Assembly (NCBI GenBank): GCA_023846275.1
Contig: CM043872.1
Span: 27,394,670 to 27,458,669, forward strand
DNA length: 64,000 bases
Source: Vanilla planifolia
Taxonomy: Eukaryota > Streptophyta > Magnoliopsida > Asparagales > Orchidaceae
Direction: 5' to 3'
Shown piece by piece: positions 47,501 through 58,591 of the stretch. Position numbers and translations under genes: made by a program. The notes under the pieces are model-generated. The model was not told where the DNA came from, did not search any database, and saw nothing but the letters and a program-made list of their open reading frames with translations. Position 1 is the stretch's first letter. Each line of letters opens with the position of its first letter.

Positions 47501-50500
47501 ATTTTATCTCAGTGGTGAACTTGGTGAACTTGTCTATTGAGTTCAATTACATAGCATACATGTATTAGGTGAGGGAACTTGCAATATGCCAATTTTGCTT
47601 ATTAAACACCAATAGCATTATTTTAGGTTTATATGATGTTAAACCTTGAAGAGGTACCTTTGGCATTGTTAAATATTTGAGTTCATTGATTTGGGCCTTT
47701 AAAGCAATCCTTAAAAAAAAATAAAGGATGTGGCATCTTTAGATTATACTCTTTGGGTTCAATTCTTTTTTCAACCTTGTCATTGGAGATGTTTTATAAC
47801 ATATGGTTGTCTTTCTTATATTTGTTGAGCATAAGTATGATTAGAATTTGTCTCATATTGAAAATTGAGCATATTGTTAGAGCTTTAATATATATTTAAA
47901 GTGATTCTTATTCATAGGTCTATGTTTTTAGTTTATCGGGCATCTTAGATGGCTTTGTTGAGCCCAAATTGGGCCTTCATTTGATGTGTTAGTCTTAGTA
48001 GATGGTATCAGAGTCATGTTTTTTTCAGTTGGTTCACATAGGTGTTAGGTCCTACAAGTCTCTTATTATCTTCAATTAGTTGATTAGAGTTTTGGATAAT
48101 TCACTTGATACTAAGTATTTGAGTAGATTTTTGGTCAACAAAACCTTTCTTGGATCATTTTACTTTTTTTTGAATGATTGGCATATAGCTCTCTTGCTTT
48201 GATTATCCATGGAGTAATTAAAGTATTAATCTATATATAACGTGATAGACAAAAAGCAATCATGTTGACATCCTTAATATTTGATATGATAATTCAATTA
48301 GTTTGAATATTTTGGAGTTGAGGAAGTAATGGATTATTTGGATGAGAATCTCATTAGAAGAGGACATTATTGAGTATAAGTGAGATTAAGTTAGTCTTAT
48401 ATTAAAAGTTAAGAATAATATTTTAGACTTTATATATAATTGTTTTGGTCTGTTTTTATCAACTTCAGTGCTTGGGTTATTGTTTGTTCTCCTAATGGTA
48501 TATAAAGTTTAACTTGAACCCCTAATTGATACAACTTTCTTGATAATGTTTTATGACAACTTTGATCTCTCTTATGGTATGTTGATTTTTTTTCCTATGA
48601 TAAAGTGCTTTCATAGCTTTTTATTGATGCAAAGTCTAAATGAATTATAAATGTGTTACTCCTTTACAAAGCATAGTTATGGATCTATTTGATTCTATTA
48701 TGTCAAGGTGCTAATAAATTAATTTTTTTTTATTTTCCCATGCATTGACCCATTCCACAAGTAATATGGTTTCTTGGCTACTTATTTTTTCATGAGACTT
48801 CTATATTTATTTTCTATTATGTTCTTGTAGGTCTAGCACAACTGAGAAATTTGGAGCTATCAGATACAGAAGTGGGTAGCATTGGGCTTCGTTACCTTTC
48901 TGGTTTACTTCTAAACCTGTAGTTGTTTAACTACAAATAGTTATATAGTCTTTAGGCTGTATGGATTGTGTATCTTATTGTTTTGCACTTATATGTGACC
49001 GTGCATCTTTTAGTTTTGTATTTAGCGTTATGTGAAATATACCTTTACAGTCCTTGTGCATTATATATTTATTTGCTGTAGTCTAGGGTAACTTCAGATA
49101 TTTTTCTTCCTTGGATACTTGTTCTTATTAAAATGTTGTGAAGGATTCATAAATCTTTGGGAAAGATATTGATAGCATTGGCATTCCCTTGTAGAGGGAG
49201 TCCCACTGGCTTAGATGGGACTACCGACATTTTGGTCAGCAATACTTTCGACAATCTCAAATTGTAGTAGTGGTGGTGGTTAGGCTAAGAGGGTCTGGCA
49301 TAGGCAAGGCAGTTGGTAGGCGTGAACTTGGACACTAACAGACATGTCAGATAATGGACTTGTTAAATTAGTTAGCGGCATCAATGTGTGGCAAGGACAG
49401 TGGACTTGAGCAGGAGCACTGAAAAATTGGTGGGTTCATATCAGGGGTTCGAACATGAGCTGGTCGACAGTGAGGAGATTGGATGGCACTAGCTGTAGGG
49501 ATCGGCATGATGGAGGGCATTGATTGGGGTCTTTGGGTCTTGCCAGATGCACGGGCTTTCATGGTTGAGGTAAAATTGGATTGAAACTTGATCACGAGCG
49601 TGGTTGTGTCGAAAACAAGGAATTGAGGCTCTAGAACGAGGTGGTGTGGGCAGAGAGTGATCAGCGGCTTTTGGCAAACGGGAATTCAAAAGTCGATGGT
49701 TGCAAGGAGTTGGATGAAGATCTAGATAAAGAGAGGGATTCTAAAATTTTATTAAAACCAAATACCACTTTCACCACTTTCTTCAAGTGGTGAAGTTACA
49801 AAGTAAAATCTTAATTGCAAATTAGAAGATTAAAATAAATTTTAAAACTAATGACAAACAAGAAAAACAATAAACAATGTCTTTGCAACATAGGCACCTC
49901 TAACAATAACTTGTGATATGGTTCGTAGTTTATGAATAACTGGGGTCTTATGCATCCTGAGGTTTTTTGAGTATTATTTCGTTGCATCAGATACCGTCAA
50001 TCCTGTCAAGCATCCATTTTGGCTTTGATTCTATCAAGGCTGCTAATGATAGGAACTTAAACACGGAACCTGCCGTTATTGATAGATAAATATGTTAGCT
50101 ATAACTTTGGTAGTTTGGCTGACAGCCATGAGAATTATATGATTTGGTTTGACTAAACTTCAGTGTAATTATTTTCTTATGCATAATTGTGTCCTTTTAA
50201 AAAAAAAAAGCGTATAGTACCACTTTTCCTGGAATAATGATAATTTTATAATTTTTTTCTTTGGACCATGATAGTTTTATAATTTTGACTTCTATGAAAT
50301 TTGTGATTCTTTCGGAGGAACAATCTCAAAACAAAAGTTTACTTTGAGATGTTTAGCCCCTAAGAGGTTATCCTATATTCTTGATTTTATGTTTTCTCCT
50401 TTTTGGGTCATTTTTCTTCTTGATTCTGGATTTGCATGATATTTTGCTGTTGCAAACTTTTATTGCACTTTATTTGTTTCCCAACACTTGCAGATCGTAT

Positions 50501-53500
50501 AAAAAACACCTCAAGTTGATGTTGTTTTACACGATGCAATATCTAGTCACTGCTTGCATGTATATATGTGGTGACTTCTTCCTGGAATCGAACAAAACCT
50601 TTTATTTTATGCTTCATAATTCTTGCAGCTCTTTCTTATATATTCTTGTTGATGGATCCCTGAGGATAACTTTGCATGCCCTATGCCGTTATAATGATTG
50701 GATCCTTTTTTTTTTCGGTTGCGTTGGCATATTTAGCTTTAATTATCCTCTAGCTTAATGCAGTAGAGAACTGTTTTCCACCTTTCTCACCAATTCAATT
50801 GACTAGCAATTGTCTATATTCAACTTCCCTTGGTAGTGTGTGGGTACTATTTCTTTGTGCCTTTTTTACTTATAGTGATGCAATGCCTGATTATTCTTCT
50901 TTTCTCTGCTTTCTGCGGCGTATGCAGGTTACCTAAGCAGTCAGTTATTGTAGAGCCAAATTCTTCTCTAATGTTTTATCAACATGTCTCCTGAAGTAGA
51001 CCTGTTCACTTAATCCATATTTGCAGGCTCCAATCCTCAATGGGTTTGCTTCCCAAGTGACATTAATATTTGGAGAAGCATAAAATTGTCTAGTTTGATG
51101 TGGAATGGGGCTATACTTGCTCCACGTGTCTTTTCATTTTGACTAGACCTTCTGTGGGTATACCAACTTTACCCTTTTGTCACATTGTCCTGTGGTTCAA
51201 GTCTTGTAAAAGTAGGGGTGGCATTCGCCAATCATGGTTGTGCTTAGTGGCTTCAGGGTAGCAGCCGAGCTCTAGATTTTTTGAGAGTCAGCATTTAGTG
51301 CTACAGATATATAGTTGACAAAAGGATGTTTGCCACTTAGATCATGTAGATGGTGTGTTGTCATGATAGTTGTGCATTATCATGATGATCAAGGAAATCG
51401 TTGCTCTCTTTCTCTGAAATAATCTCTACTCCCGTGAAAGGATTTTTCAATTTTTTTTTATTTCAACTCCTATTTTCCTCTTCTAACCTAGATTTTGGAT
51501 TTTGTTCTTCTACTAAGAGATCGTTGCAACTTACAGGTAGATCTTTCTTTGCAACCAACTAGACTTGTGAAGGTTCTAAAGTTAGCAAGGCGTGACTTTT
51601 TCTCAAATGAAACTGTTTATTTGCAACAAAGTTTCTTGTCTCCTTTTTTCCCAATTGCGGTTCTATTCTCCTTGGAAATCCTACGAATCTTAACCATCCA
51701 TCTCATATAAGTGGGACTGGCACCCACACACGTGTTCAGGCCAGGTTATGAAATTTACAATATGCAATCTAAAAGTTAAAAAAAAAGGCCTTGATTTTCA
51801 TATATGTTGAGTTAGAAAATTCCTTCTTTACCCACAGTGGTAAACATGAAGAATGAGATAAAGAAAGAATTGAAATAGATATATCTCATTCTTCAGAGAA
51901 TGAGAAATGGACTATTGTGCATGTTTTTATGCATGCATAACGAATAAATTTTGATTCATAGGGAACAAAAGTTTGATTAGGCTTACCTTTAAAGCTAAGG
52001 TTATAATATTTTCGCTCAAACAGTGGAGGCTGCTAAAAAAGTACCTGTGATGTTTGCCGTTACTAACTTGAATCATGCTAAAAAGGCTAATATATATAGA
52101 TTTTTGGCTGTCTATTTTCTAGCTGATCTTGAGTTATACGCTTTGTTGAAATCAATGGTGGAAATAAATGTTACATATGATATTTGCATAAGATATGTTC
52201 ATATCTATCTAACATCTGCTTGCATAGGAATACATTTTTATATTGGATATTAAAAAAATCAATGTAAAAAAGATGGAAGTAATAACTGCTGTTGGGCTTG
52301 CTGGATCCGATATTTGCTTAAAATGTAATTGATCTAAAGAACAATCAGATTCAGAACCAGCTACCATATGTTTGATCACTCAAACAAACTGAGCTGTACA
52401 TTTATCATCTTAAGATAGTTGTTACATTTTCTTTTTATTTAGTGATGAGGACTTTGTTTGGATGGTAGATACCGTGTTTCATAAACTGTTGTGTATTTAT
52501 TGTGTTGTATCTGAGCATGACCTTTGTTTTTTTCCTTCATGGAAGCATTCATCTTTAGTTTCACTTTGTTCGCTCTTTGACTGTATAGGCTTACGCAACT
52601 TGGAGAATGTCAATCTTTCCTTTACAATGGTGACTGATAGTGGCTTGAGAAAGTTATCTGGATTGACCTCGCTTAAATCGTTGAATCTTGACTGTCGCCA
52701 AATCACAGATGTTGGCTTGGTAGCCCTTGCTAGTAAGTACCTTGAATTTGCATAATGTATGATAAGAAGATCTACAATCTGAAGTCTAATTTAATAGTTT
52801 GGGTCTTTTTCATATGCTTGATGATGAATTTTTGCTGCTTGGTAATTTCTTACAACTTTTGAATGCAACACATGTATCACATATTTGCACAATTGCATTT
52901 TTTTAAAATATTCATTGGAATTTGTAAATAAATTATCTTTATGATTGTTGTTCCAGTTCAGTTTATCTTTCCATGATAGCAAGGTTGAGAGCCACTTGTT
53001 GTCAATTATCTGTATGATTTATATGACTCATGCTTGTTAATTTTTTTTGTTATGCTTTTAAACAAGTTTATATGGTTTTCAGTGATTTGAGTTATCACAC
53101 AGTTTATAAAACATGGGAGGATCCGATGAACTGGAGTTTTAAGGGAGTATGGATTTAACCTAGGAATTCAAATTAGGTCCATTCTAGTAGCATCACCTAA
53201 AGCTCAAGCTTATAGATGAAGTTCACCTAATGGTATATTAAAACACCAACATTATCCAACTTTCACTTAGGGATTAATCCTACGATTGCTTATACACAAA
53301 AATCTCTCTCTCATGTGACTTGTCTTTTGCACTTTGTTAACTTTGAAACCCACCAACTAGTGAAGCCTGTCATACATAATAATGTCAAAAGAGCTTGATA
53401 CACCAGCCGATATGGACTTATTTCAATTGAACTACCAAAGTTGGCTTAACCATGTGAGTCCATCCAGGAACATATTTTGCTCGACTCTGCTGCTTAAATG

Positions 53501-54291
53501 TTCTGGAGTATGAAATAAGATGGAATTGAGTGAATGTTACATTGTGATTTAATTCTGGTAGTAGATTTCTATTATAGTTTACGCCATATACTTTTGACTT
53601 GATTGTTTTCTGCTAAGGTGTGCTGGAAATCCTTCAAATAGAACCCAAAAAGAGAAGATGCTCTATTGAGCATCTTTATTATTATTTTTTTTGTAAGACA
53701 TGTTCATGTTTTACAGGCCTTAGTGGATTGACACATCTGGATCTTTTTGGGGCTCGTATCACTGATGCTGGAACAAGCTGCTTGAGAAGTAGGTTTACCT
53801 TTTTAGTTTTATTGTTTTAGACATCTGATCAATATTAGTTCATAATCCTTCTATTAAAGCATTTCTTGAATCTAATTAGACTTCAAGAACTTGAGGTCCC
53901 TTGAGTTGTGTGGCGGTTACATTACTGACGCTGGTGTGAAGAACATTAAAGACCTCGTATCCTTGACTGTGCTGAATTTGTCTCAGAACAGTAGTCTCAC
54001 AGATAGGGCACTGGAATACGTTTCAGGTTGCTATCTTAGCCACCACATGTTATATTAAACCGACACAGTTAGGTATTAGTTTCTTACCAAAGTTTAGCAA
54101 ATGCAGGATTGACTGCATTGGTGTCTCTCAATGTTTCCAACTCCCATGTAACCAATGCTGGGCTTCAGCACCTGAAGCCACTTAAGAACCTGAGGTCTCT
54201 CTCCCTGGAATCATGCAAAGTTACTGCAACTGAATTAAAGAAGCTTCATCTGTCTTCGCTTCCCAATCTGGTAAATTTCAGACCCGAGTAA
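29554..54291 (+). CDS. Leucine-rich repeat protein of the Arabidopsis At1g15740 type, 15 exons, 579 aa
   Basis: Exons: 29554-29754, 29881-30009, 31146-31353, 38312-38458, 39586-39660, 42070-42141, 42241-42312, 45598-45669, 46564-46635, 47301-47372, 48831-48902, 52589-52732, 53717-53788, 53880-54026, 54107-54291. They total 1740 nt with consistent phases (first two introns phase 0, the rest phase 1). The product starts MGGACSRKR, a myristoylation/palmitoylation-type N-terminus, then has an F-box-like stretch (MLPRDISQQIFNELV, about 77-91) and some sixteen cysteine-containing LRRs of about 24 residues with LxxLxxLNLxxCxxITDxGLxxL texture. It ends NLVNFRPE. The whole order matches the roughly 585-residue Arabidopsis protein as I recall it, whose molecular role is not established. 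Exons 5-11 and 13 each encode one repeat; exons 4, 12 and 14 encode two. Introns 3 (6958 bp), 7 (3285 bp) and 11 (3686 bp) are enlarged, the first two by copia relics. The CDS looks intact. Confidence 0.93.
32930..37090 (-). mobile_element. Degenerate Ty1/copia element in LRR intron 3
   Basis: Minus-strand translations show copia reverse-transcriptase/RNase H text: near 34214-34423 the EFEIKDLGSLRYFL and SQRKYVLDL blocks, and near 32990-33030 the closing DILTKTLP block. At 36957-36969 the plus strand reads GGCTTTGATACCA, the reverse of a tRNA-Met primer-binding site, and the 5' LTR begins at 36970 with a TG and an AATAAA signal on the element strand near 37000. The LTR's outer end and the second LTR were not resolved. 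The element is broken in many places and old. It lies antisense to the host gene. Confidence 0.72.
33180..34255. repeat. Diverged tandem duplication inside the intron 3 copia relic
   Basis: Text at about 33180-33710 recurs at about 33730-34255 with the same order of words (AGGTT-TT-AAT-ATGA..., GACTTT-TGAAATA-AAG, TTCTTT-GTTCCTA, GCAT-TGAGTATTCTTG). A second, shorter pair lies at about 34920-35050 and 35100-35235 (GAATTTCTTCTTC..., GAGCTTCTTGTAT-GATTTAGGAA). Both pairs are diverged, so the duplications are not recent. Confidence 0.65.
39905..39985. repeat. GA-rich simple sequence in LRR intron 5
   Basis: A purine-rich tract of GAGAGA and GCAAGCGAGAG words. Low-complexity; no further role is visible. 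Confidence 0.7.
42900..44740 (-). mobile_element. Degenerate Ty1/copia relic in LRR intron 7
   Basis: Minus-strand text at 43641-43859 contains the pre-integrase block KFSNDHNCIFLFDDNGFF with NLTSIRK before it, and 42950-43240 resembles the end of a copia integrase. The stretch up to about 44740 resembles gag in the correct order, and the ATGGCTCTAACAT word near 44707 could be a decayed reversed primer-binding site. Many breaks are present; it is old and antisense to the host gene. LTRs were not recognised. Confidence 0.6.
49190..49740. other. GC-richer, G-biased island in LRR intron 11
   Basis: Within the otherwise T-rich 3686-bp intron 11, about 550 bp has a clearly higher G content (GGTGGTGGT, AGGCAAGGCAGTTGG, GGCAGAGAGTGATCAGCGG). 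It gives a 75-codon ORF on the minus strand without known similarity. It is probably an inserted repeat; no LTR, primer site or transposase motif was found. Confidence 0.45.
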
Positions 54292-56700
54292 GCCATCTTT
54301 GAAGCATGTAAATCGTCCATGTTGAAAAATAATAATAATTTGTATATAGTCCAGTCCTACTGAGTAGCCTATGTAATGGTGGTGGCTTGGATGGCAAACT
54401 TTGTACAAAGATTAGGTTTAGTTTTTTGTTTTATTTTTCCGAAGATAGGGAAGACTTGAGTGTTGAATGTGAAGAAAAATCTTTCAAGGCATGAAAGATG
54501 GCTACAAGTGTAGATGTTCTTCTTCAACTAAGTCTTCAAGCTTCCTTTCATATTTCTGTAAATATACTATACTCACCTAATGTATTATAAGTTAAATGCC
54601 CCAAGATGATTGTAGTTCATCTCTTTGTTTTTCTCATTTGAAGTTCTGAATGGTTTCGCTTCTTTAACATTTTACTTTACTATTCAGCATTTTACGACTT
54701 CAAAAGATCTTCTTAGTGTTATTGTTTTGAGATCCGAAACCCGAATGGTTGTCTGATATTGTCTTAATCAAGAATGTTGTGGGAAGTAGAGGATGTGGGT
54801 GGATTTCACTAGTCTTAATAAAAATTATACAAAAGATTGTTATCACCTAGAGACATTTTTTGTTATTGCCAAATACATTTGGCTAATGGATAATCAATGA
54901 GGTTTTCCAAAAGTAAAAAAAGAACTTTAGATGTTTACATGGATGACATGTAAGAAAAAGTCTATCCTTTCAGAGCATCTACAATTCCAAATCAAAACCT
55001 TCACAACAGTTTGTACAAATATCAGACATTCTCGCAAGACCAACCTTGTTCAATAAAGTGCATGATATGAGACATCTATCTAGTGAATTTCTGATAAAAA
55101 AAAAGACAATAGGGACTTTACCATGATCAATTTTACTTGAAACCACTTGTGTCTGCATCCTTTACAACCAGATATTGTATCCTGCTTAGGCACCAAGGGA
55201 TTTAGTTCTTTAAGCCATCCACCTTAACTTTGCCTATTAATCAAGGCTGTGGTTGCCCCTCCCCAAGCATTAAGCTAAAAAGCCTTCAAAATAACTAAAA
55301 GCTTCGAGACCATGGCCAATGATGCCAAGGGTTATATATTCGCTTCACTAAAATGATGGACTTCTATTAACCAATTATTCGCCTTCTATATTGTTTGCAA
55401 CAAGTTGTCCATATGATCAATGTTTCTATATATCCATTGACAGTTTGGTTTTGGGTTTAGCCCTTTTATTTTGGTATAAATGATTTTTGTTCATAACCTA
55501 CTCTACCATATCTTCCCCTTTATGCATTATTGCCTAGGCTTATCTGCCCATGTCCACTCACTTGGCCAACCTACTCGATCCAAGAAACCATTACTTTTTG
55601 TTTGCAACCCTTTCTTTGGTGTGGCCACTCTAGCCAATACCAAATATCTTCTTTCACAAAGTCTAATGTCAAAACCCCTTTGCTTGAGATTGAAAGCTGA
55701 CTTTTACTAATATGCCCAATTCCACCTTCGTTAACATTGTTTTCCAATGTCCCAAAAGTTTTCACATTTGGGAAATATAAGCTCATTGAATACCAATAGA
55801 ATTCTCTTTCACTAACAAATTTACCTATCCCTTGACCAATCAACCTTACCTTTTACGATTCATCAAACACTTAAAGTCATCAGACACTTTTTTAATCAAA
55901 ATTCTCATTATTGTCCCAAAAGTCCTATTAGATACCCAAAAAAACTTACAAAAAATCTCTCAATCTTTTTCTTGGAGTTTTATGGTAGCTTTACTTGAAG
56001 TCCAACCATTAGCTTTGACAATTTTTTAAGTGTGGGCTTCCCCCAAGTGTCTATCGTACTAACAAGGCTTCCAAACTTTTTATTTGTAAAAAATAGTTGA
56101 GCTTTTTGTTGTTTGAAGTAACAAATTTTCTCTCTTCAAGGATTTTTTGCATTATCAAATTACTTGTATTATGCAAACATTCTCTTCTCCTTGCCCTTCT
56201 CTCCTGTTTTATAGCTTAACACATCACATTCTTATATGCATAAAATTTATTTTCAGAGCCAACAAGATTGTTGAAATGTTGTAAAACAATCATTTGAAAT
56301 ATTAAGAAACATATAACATTAAAGAGATGCTAGAGTTTTTATTCAATCACTATTTTATTTGAAAGTATATGGGCAAGATGAAGAAAACATAATCCCAATT
56401 TTAGTATATAAGGAATGACAATTAAATTTTATATATTATAGTGCATTATTATATCTAATAACACTAAAAAAAATAAAAAATCAAATCTTTATTTTTAATA
56501 AAAGTTTTTGAAGATTTTAATGACTTATGTTTGATATTTGAACTAATATACTTAAGTGATTTCAGTATGATCATTGATAAAAGAAACAAAATAAAAAAAA
56601 TCTCAGATATGTTGAGACAAATTTAAAATCTTACATGTGTGAATATACTAAGTCAAAAAATACTAAACTATAAAGTAAGATCAATACAAGAAAAGAAAAA
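54292..56700. other. 3' flank of the LRR gene and unassigned intergenic DNA
   Basis: The LRR 3' UTR should occupy the first few hundred bases. The stretch 55000-56050 is less AT-rich and has a 90-codon minus-strand ORF (55571-55843) with text such as VLTLDFVKEDIWYWLEWPHQ. This looks like degraded element coding sequence, but I could not assign it to a family. Confidence 0.4.
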
Positions 56701-58500
56701 CAAGGATGTTGCTTTCCATACAAGCTTCACATTCAAAATTTGAGATTAAGAAAAAATGCATGAACGTCTAAAAATGTCGAAGAGGATGACAGAGATGATA
56801 ATGCAATTGGTAGGGAGAGAAAGCAATCAAGAAAGAAATTGATGCAATAAAAAAAGAGATAATAAATACCTCCTAATTCAATGTTATCACCAACTATTTT
56901 CTTTGTACTAAATTCTTAAAAACACATTTGAAGGGAGAAAATATTATGAAATAATTGTGAGATTTGATTAAGCAATTGATAGATATTATATTCAAAGAAA
57001 ATTTGGAATAAACAACAAATTAAGTTTTTGAGGATAGGAAATGGATAGATGTTCTCTAGAAATTTGAAAAATTGATCCATTTGTACTAATGCAAGTGAGA
57101 GAAATTGTGATTTTAGAAGAAAATAATAAGCATTTGCCTCTCATGTGAGAAGATGCATGAGTTTAAGTTCAAAGAATACCAACATGAGTAGCTACAGCAC
57201 ATTTTAAGTAGAAAACTACGTGTGAGACAAAAGTTAGTTGAGACTATAGATAATTAGATTCAAGGAAAGAGAGATAATCATTTAGTATAAGAAGAATCGA
57301 TAAACATAGTGTCAAAATGTTAAGCAATTGGAGAATATTCAAACTTTTCATATAGCAATTAGAAGTGTGATTAGTTCTCTAACAATGCTAATAAGTTAGC
57401 GATAGATTGTGACCAAGACTATGTCCACCATAGCCGCCAAGGCCAAGATCACCGTGATCGTCTTTTGTGCATACAACAAGAGCCATAAGAAGAACACCCA
57501 GAAGGAAACTTAGTGGCCTAGAGCATACTTAAGAGAATCTTGGACATATTTGGACTTATAAAGACAATTACTAGCTGGGCATGAATAGATTGGAGTGATA
57601 GATGGAAATCAAAAAGAAACTCTTCAATTTATTTTTGTTTAGGATCAATACCAAAAGGATTTTGATGAAGAAGCTAACAATGTTGTAATAATCTTGAATA
57701 GATTTGTTATGATGATGTAAAGAGATATAGAAATAATATGTATACCTAGAGGATGTTATTGCCCTGTAAGAACTATAGAATCTATAGCCTATCATTTGAT
57801 AGATCTAGTAATTTTCATTGATTGAGAGATGAAAGTTGAGATAATAAAGTTTTTTCATGAGATCCAATAAGCAAAAAAATGTAAAAGACCAAAAGAGATA
57901 GTTGGTACCATCGAATTTAACAGTAGCACTAATGCTATAGGAAGGTTGTGTTAAAAAAAAAGAGTTGAAGAAGCCATCAATAGATTCTAACTAAGAAATT
58001 ACTTGGGTCGGGGTAACTGCAAGCACTGCAGGAAGCTCTAACAAAAGCCAAGGGTGTTGAGTTTGTGATCTAAGACAAAGGGTGAGAAGACATTGAAACA
58101 AGTTTGAAAAACAAACTCACTACATAAACTAACGAATAGAGAGAAAGGACTCAGAAAGAAAACAAATAAGAGTTAGAGAAGATGGAGAAGGTCAAGGATT
58201 AGAATAGGAAGAAAGAGAGAAAGATAGCTAAACGCGAAGACTCTAATGCCATGTTATAAACAAAAAGATTCTTTTTCTCCTATTATCAACAAGGAATGCC
58301 TATAAATAGATAAATAAAATAGATAACAAAGAAAAAAAAAATAAAGAAGCTATTCTCTAGAAAAATAATACATTATATAATTCTTAAAGAACATCCTCTA
58401 TCATGACTATTGATATCTAATTGTAGCACGTTCACTTTCAATATGAAAAATAAAATAGACAATATCCTTAGACAAATATCCTTATAAAAGTAGCTTATGC
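56700..58500 (-). mobile_element. Probable Ty1/copia relic (5' part) downstream of RH47
   Basis: On the minus strand the order is an LTR-like block with a CTATTTATAGGCATTCC promoter-type word (near 58300), then a primer-binding-like GGCATTAGAGTC (near 58235) and gag-like text below. This is the usual copia 5' arrangement. Domain similarity is weak and no frame is open for long, so the call rests mainly on order. It is broken and old. Confidence 0.4.
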
Positions 58501-58591
58501 AAAAAAAAGATGATGCCAAAAGATGACATTGCTTCCATTCCATTAGAGTTAGCAACTGAAATTCATACAATCATGTAAGAACTTGTCACCC

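Noticed and set aside
49440-49455. GGTTCGAACAT resembling a tRNA/SINE B box
   Set aside because: No A box, acceptor stem or poly-A/SINE tail at suitable distance.
53090-53450. LTR-like text in LRR intron 12 (CCTAAAGCTCAAGCTTATAGATG)
   Set aside because: Resembles wording common in plant LTR fragments, but no ends, primer site or coding similarity could be shown.
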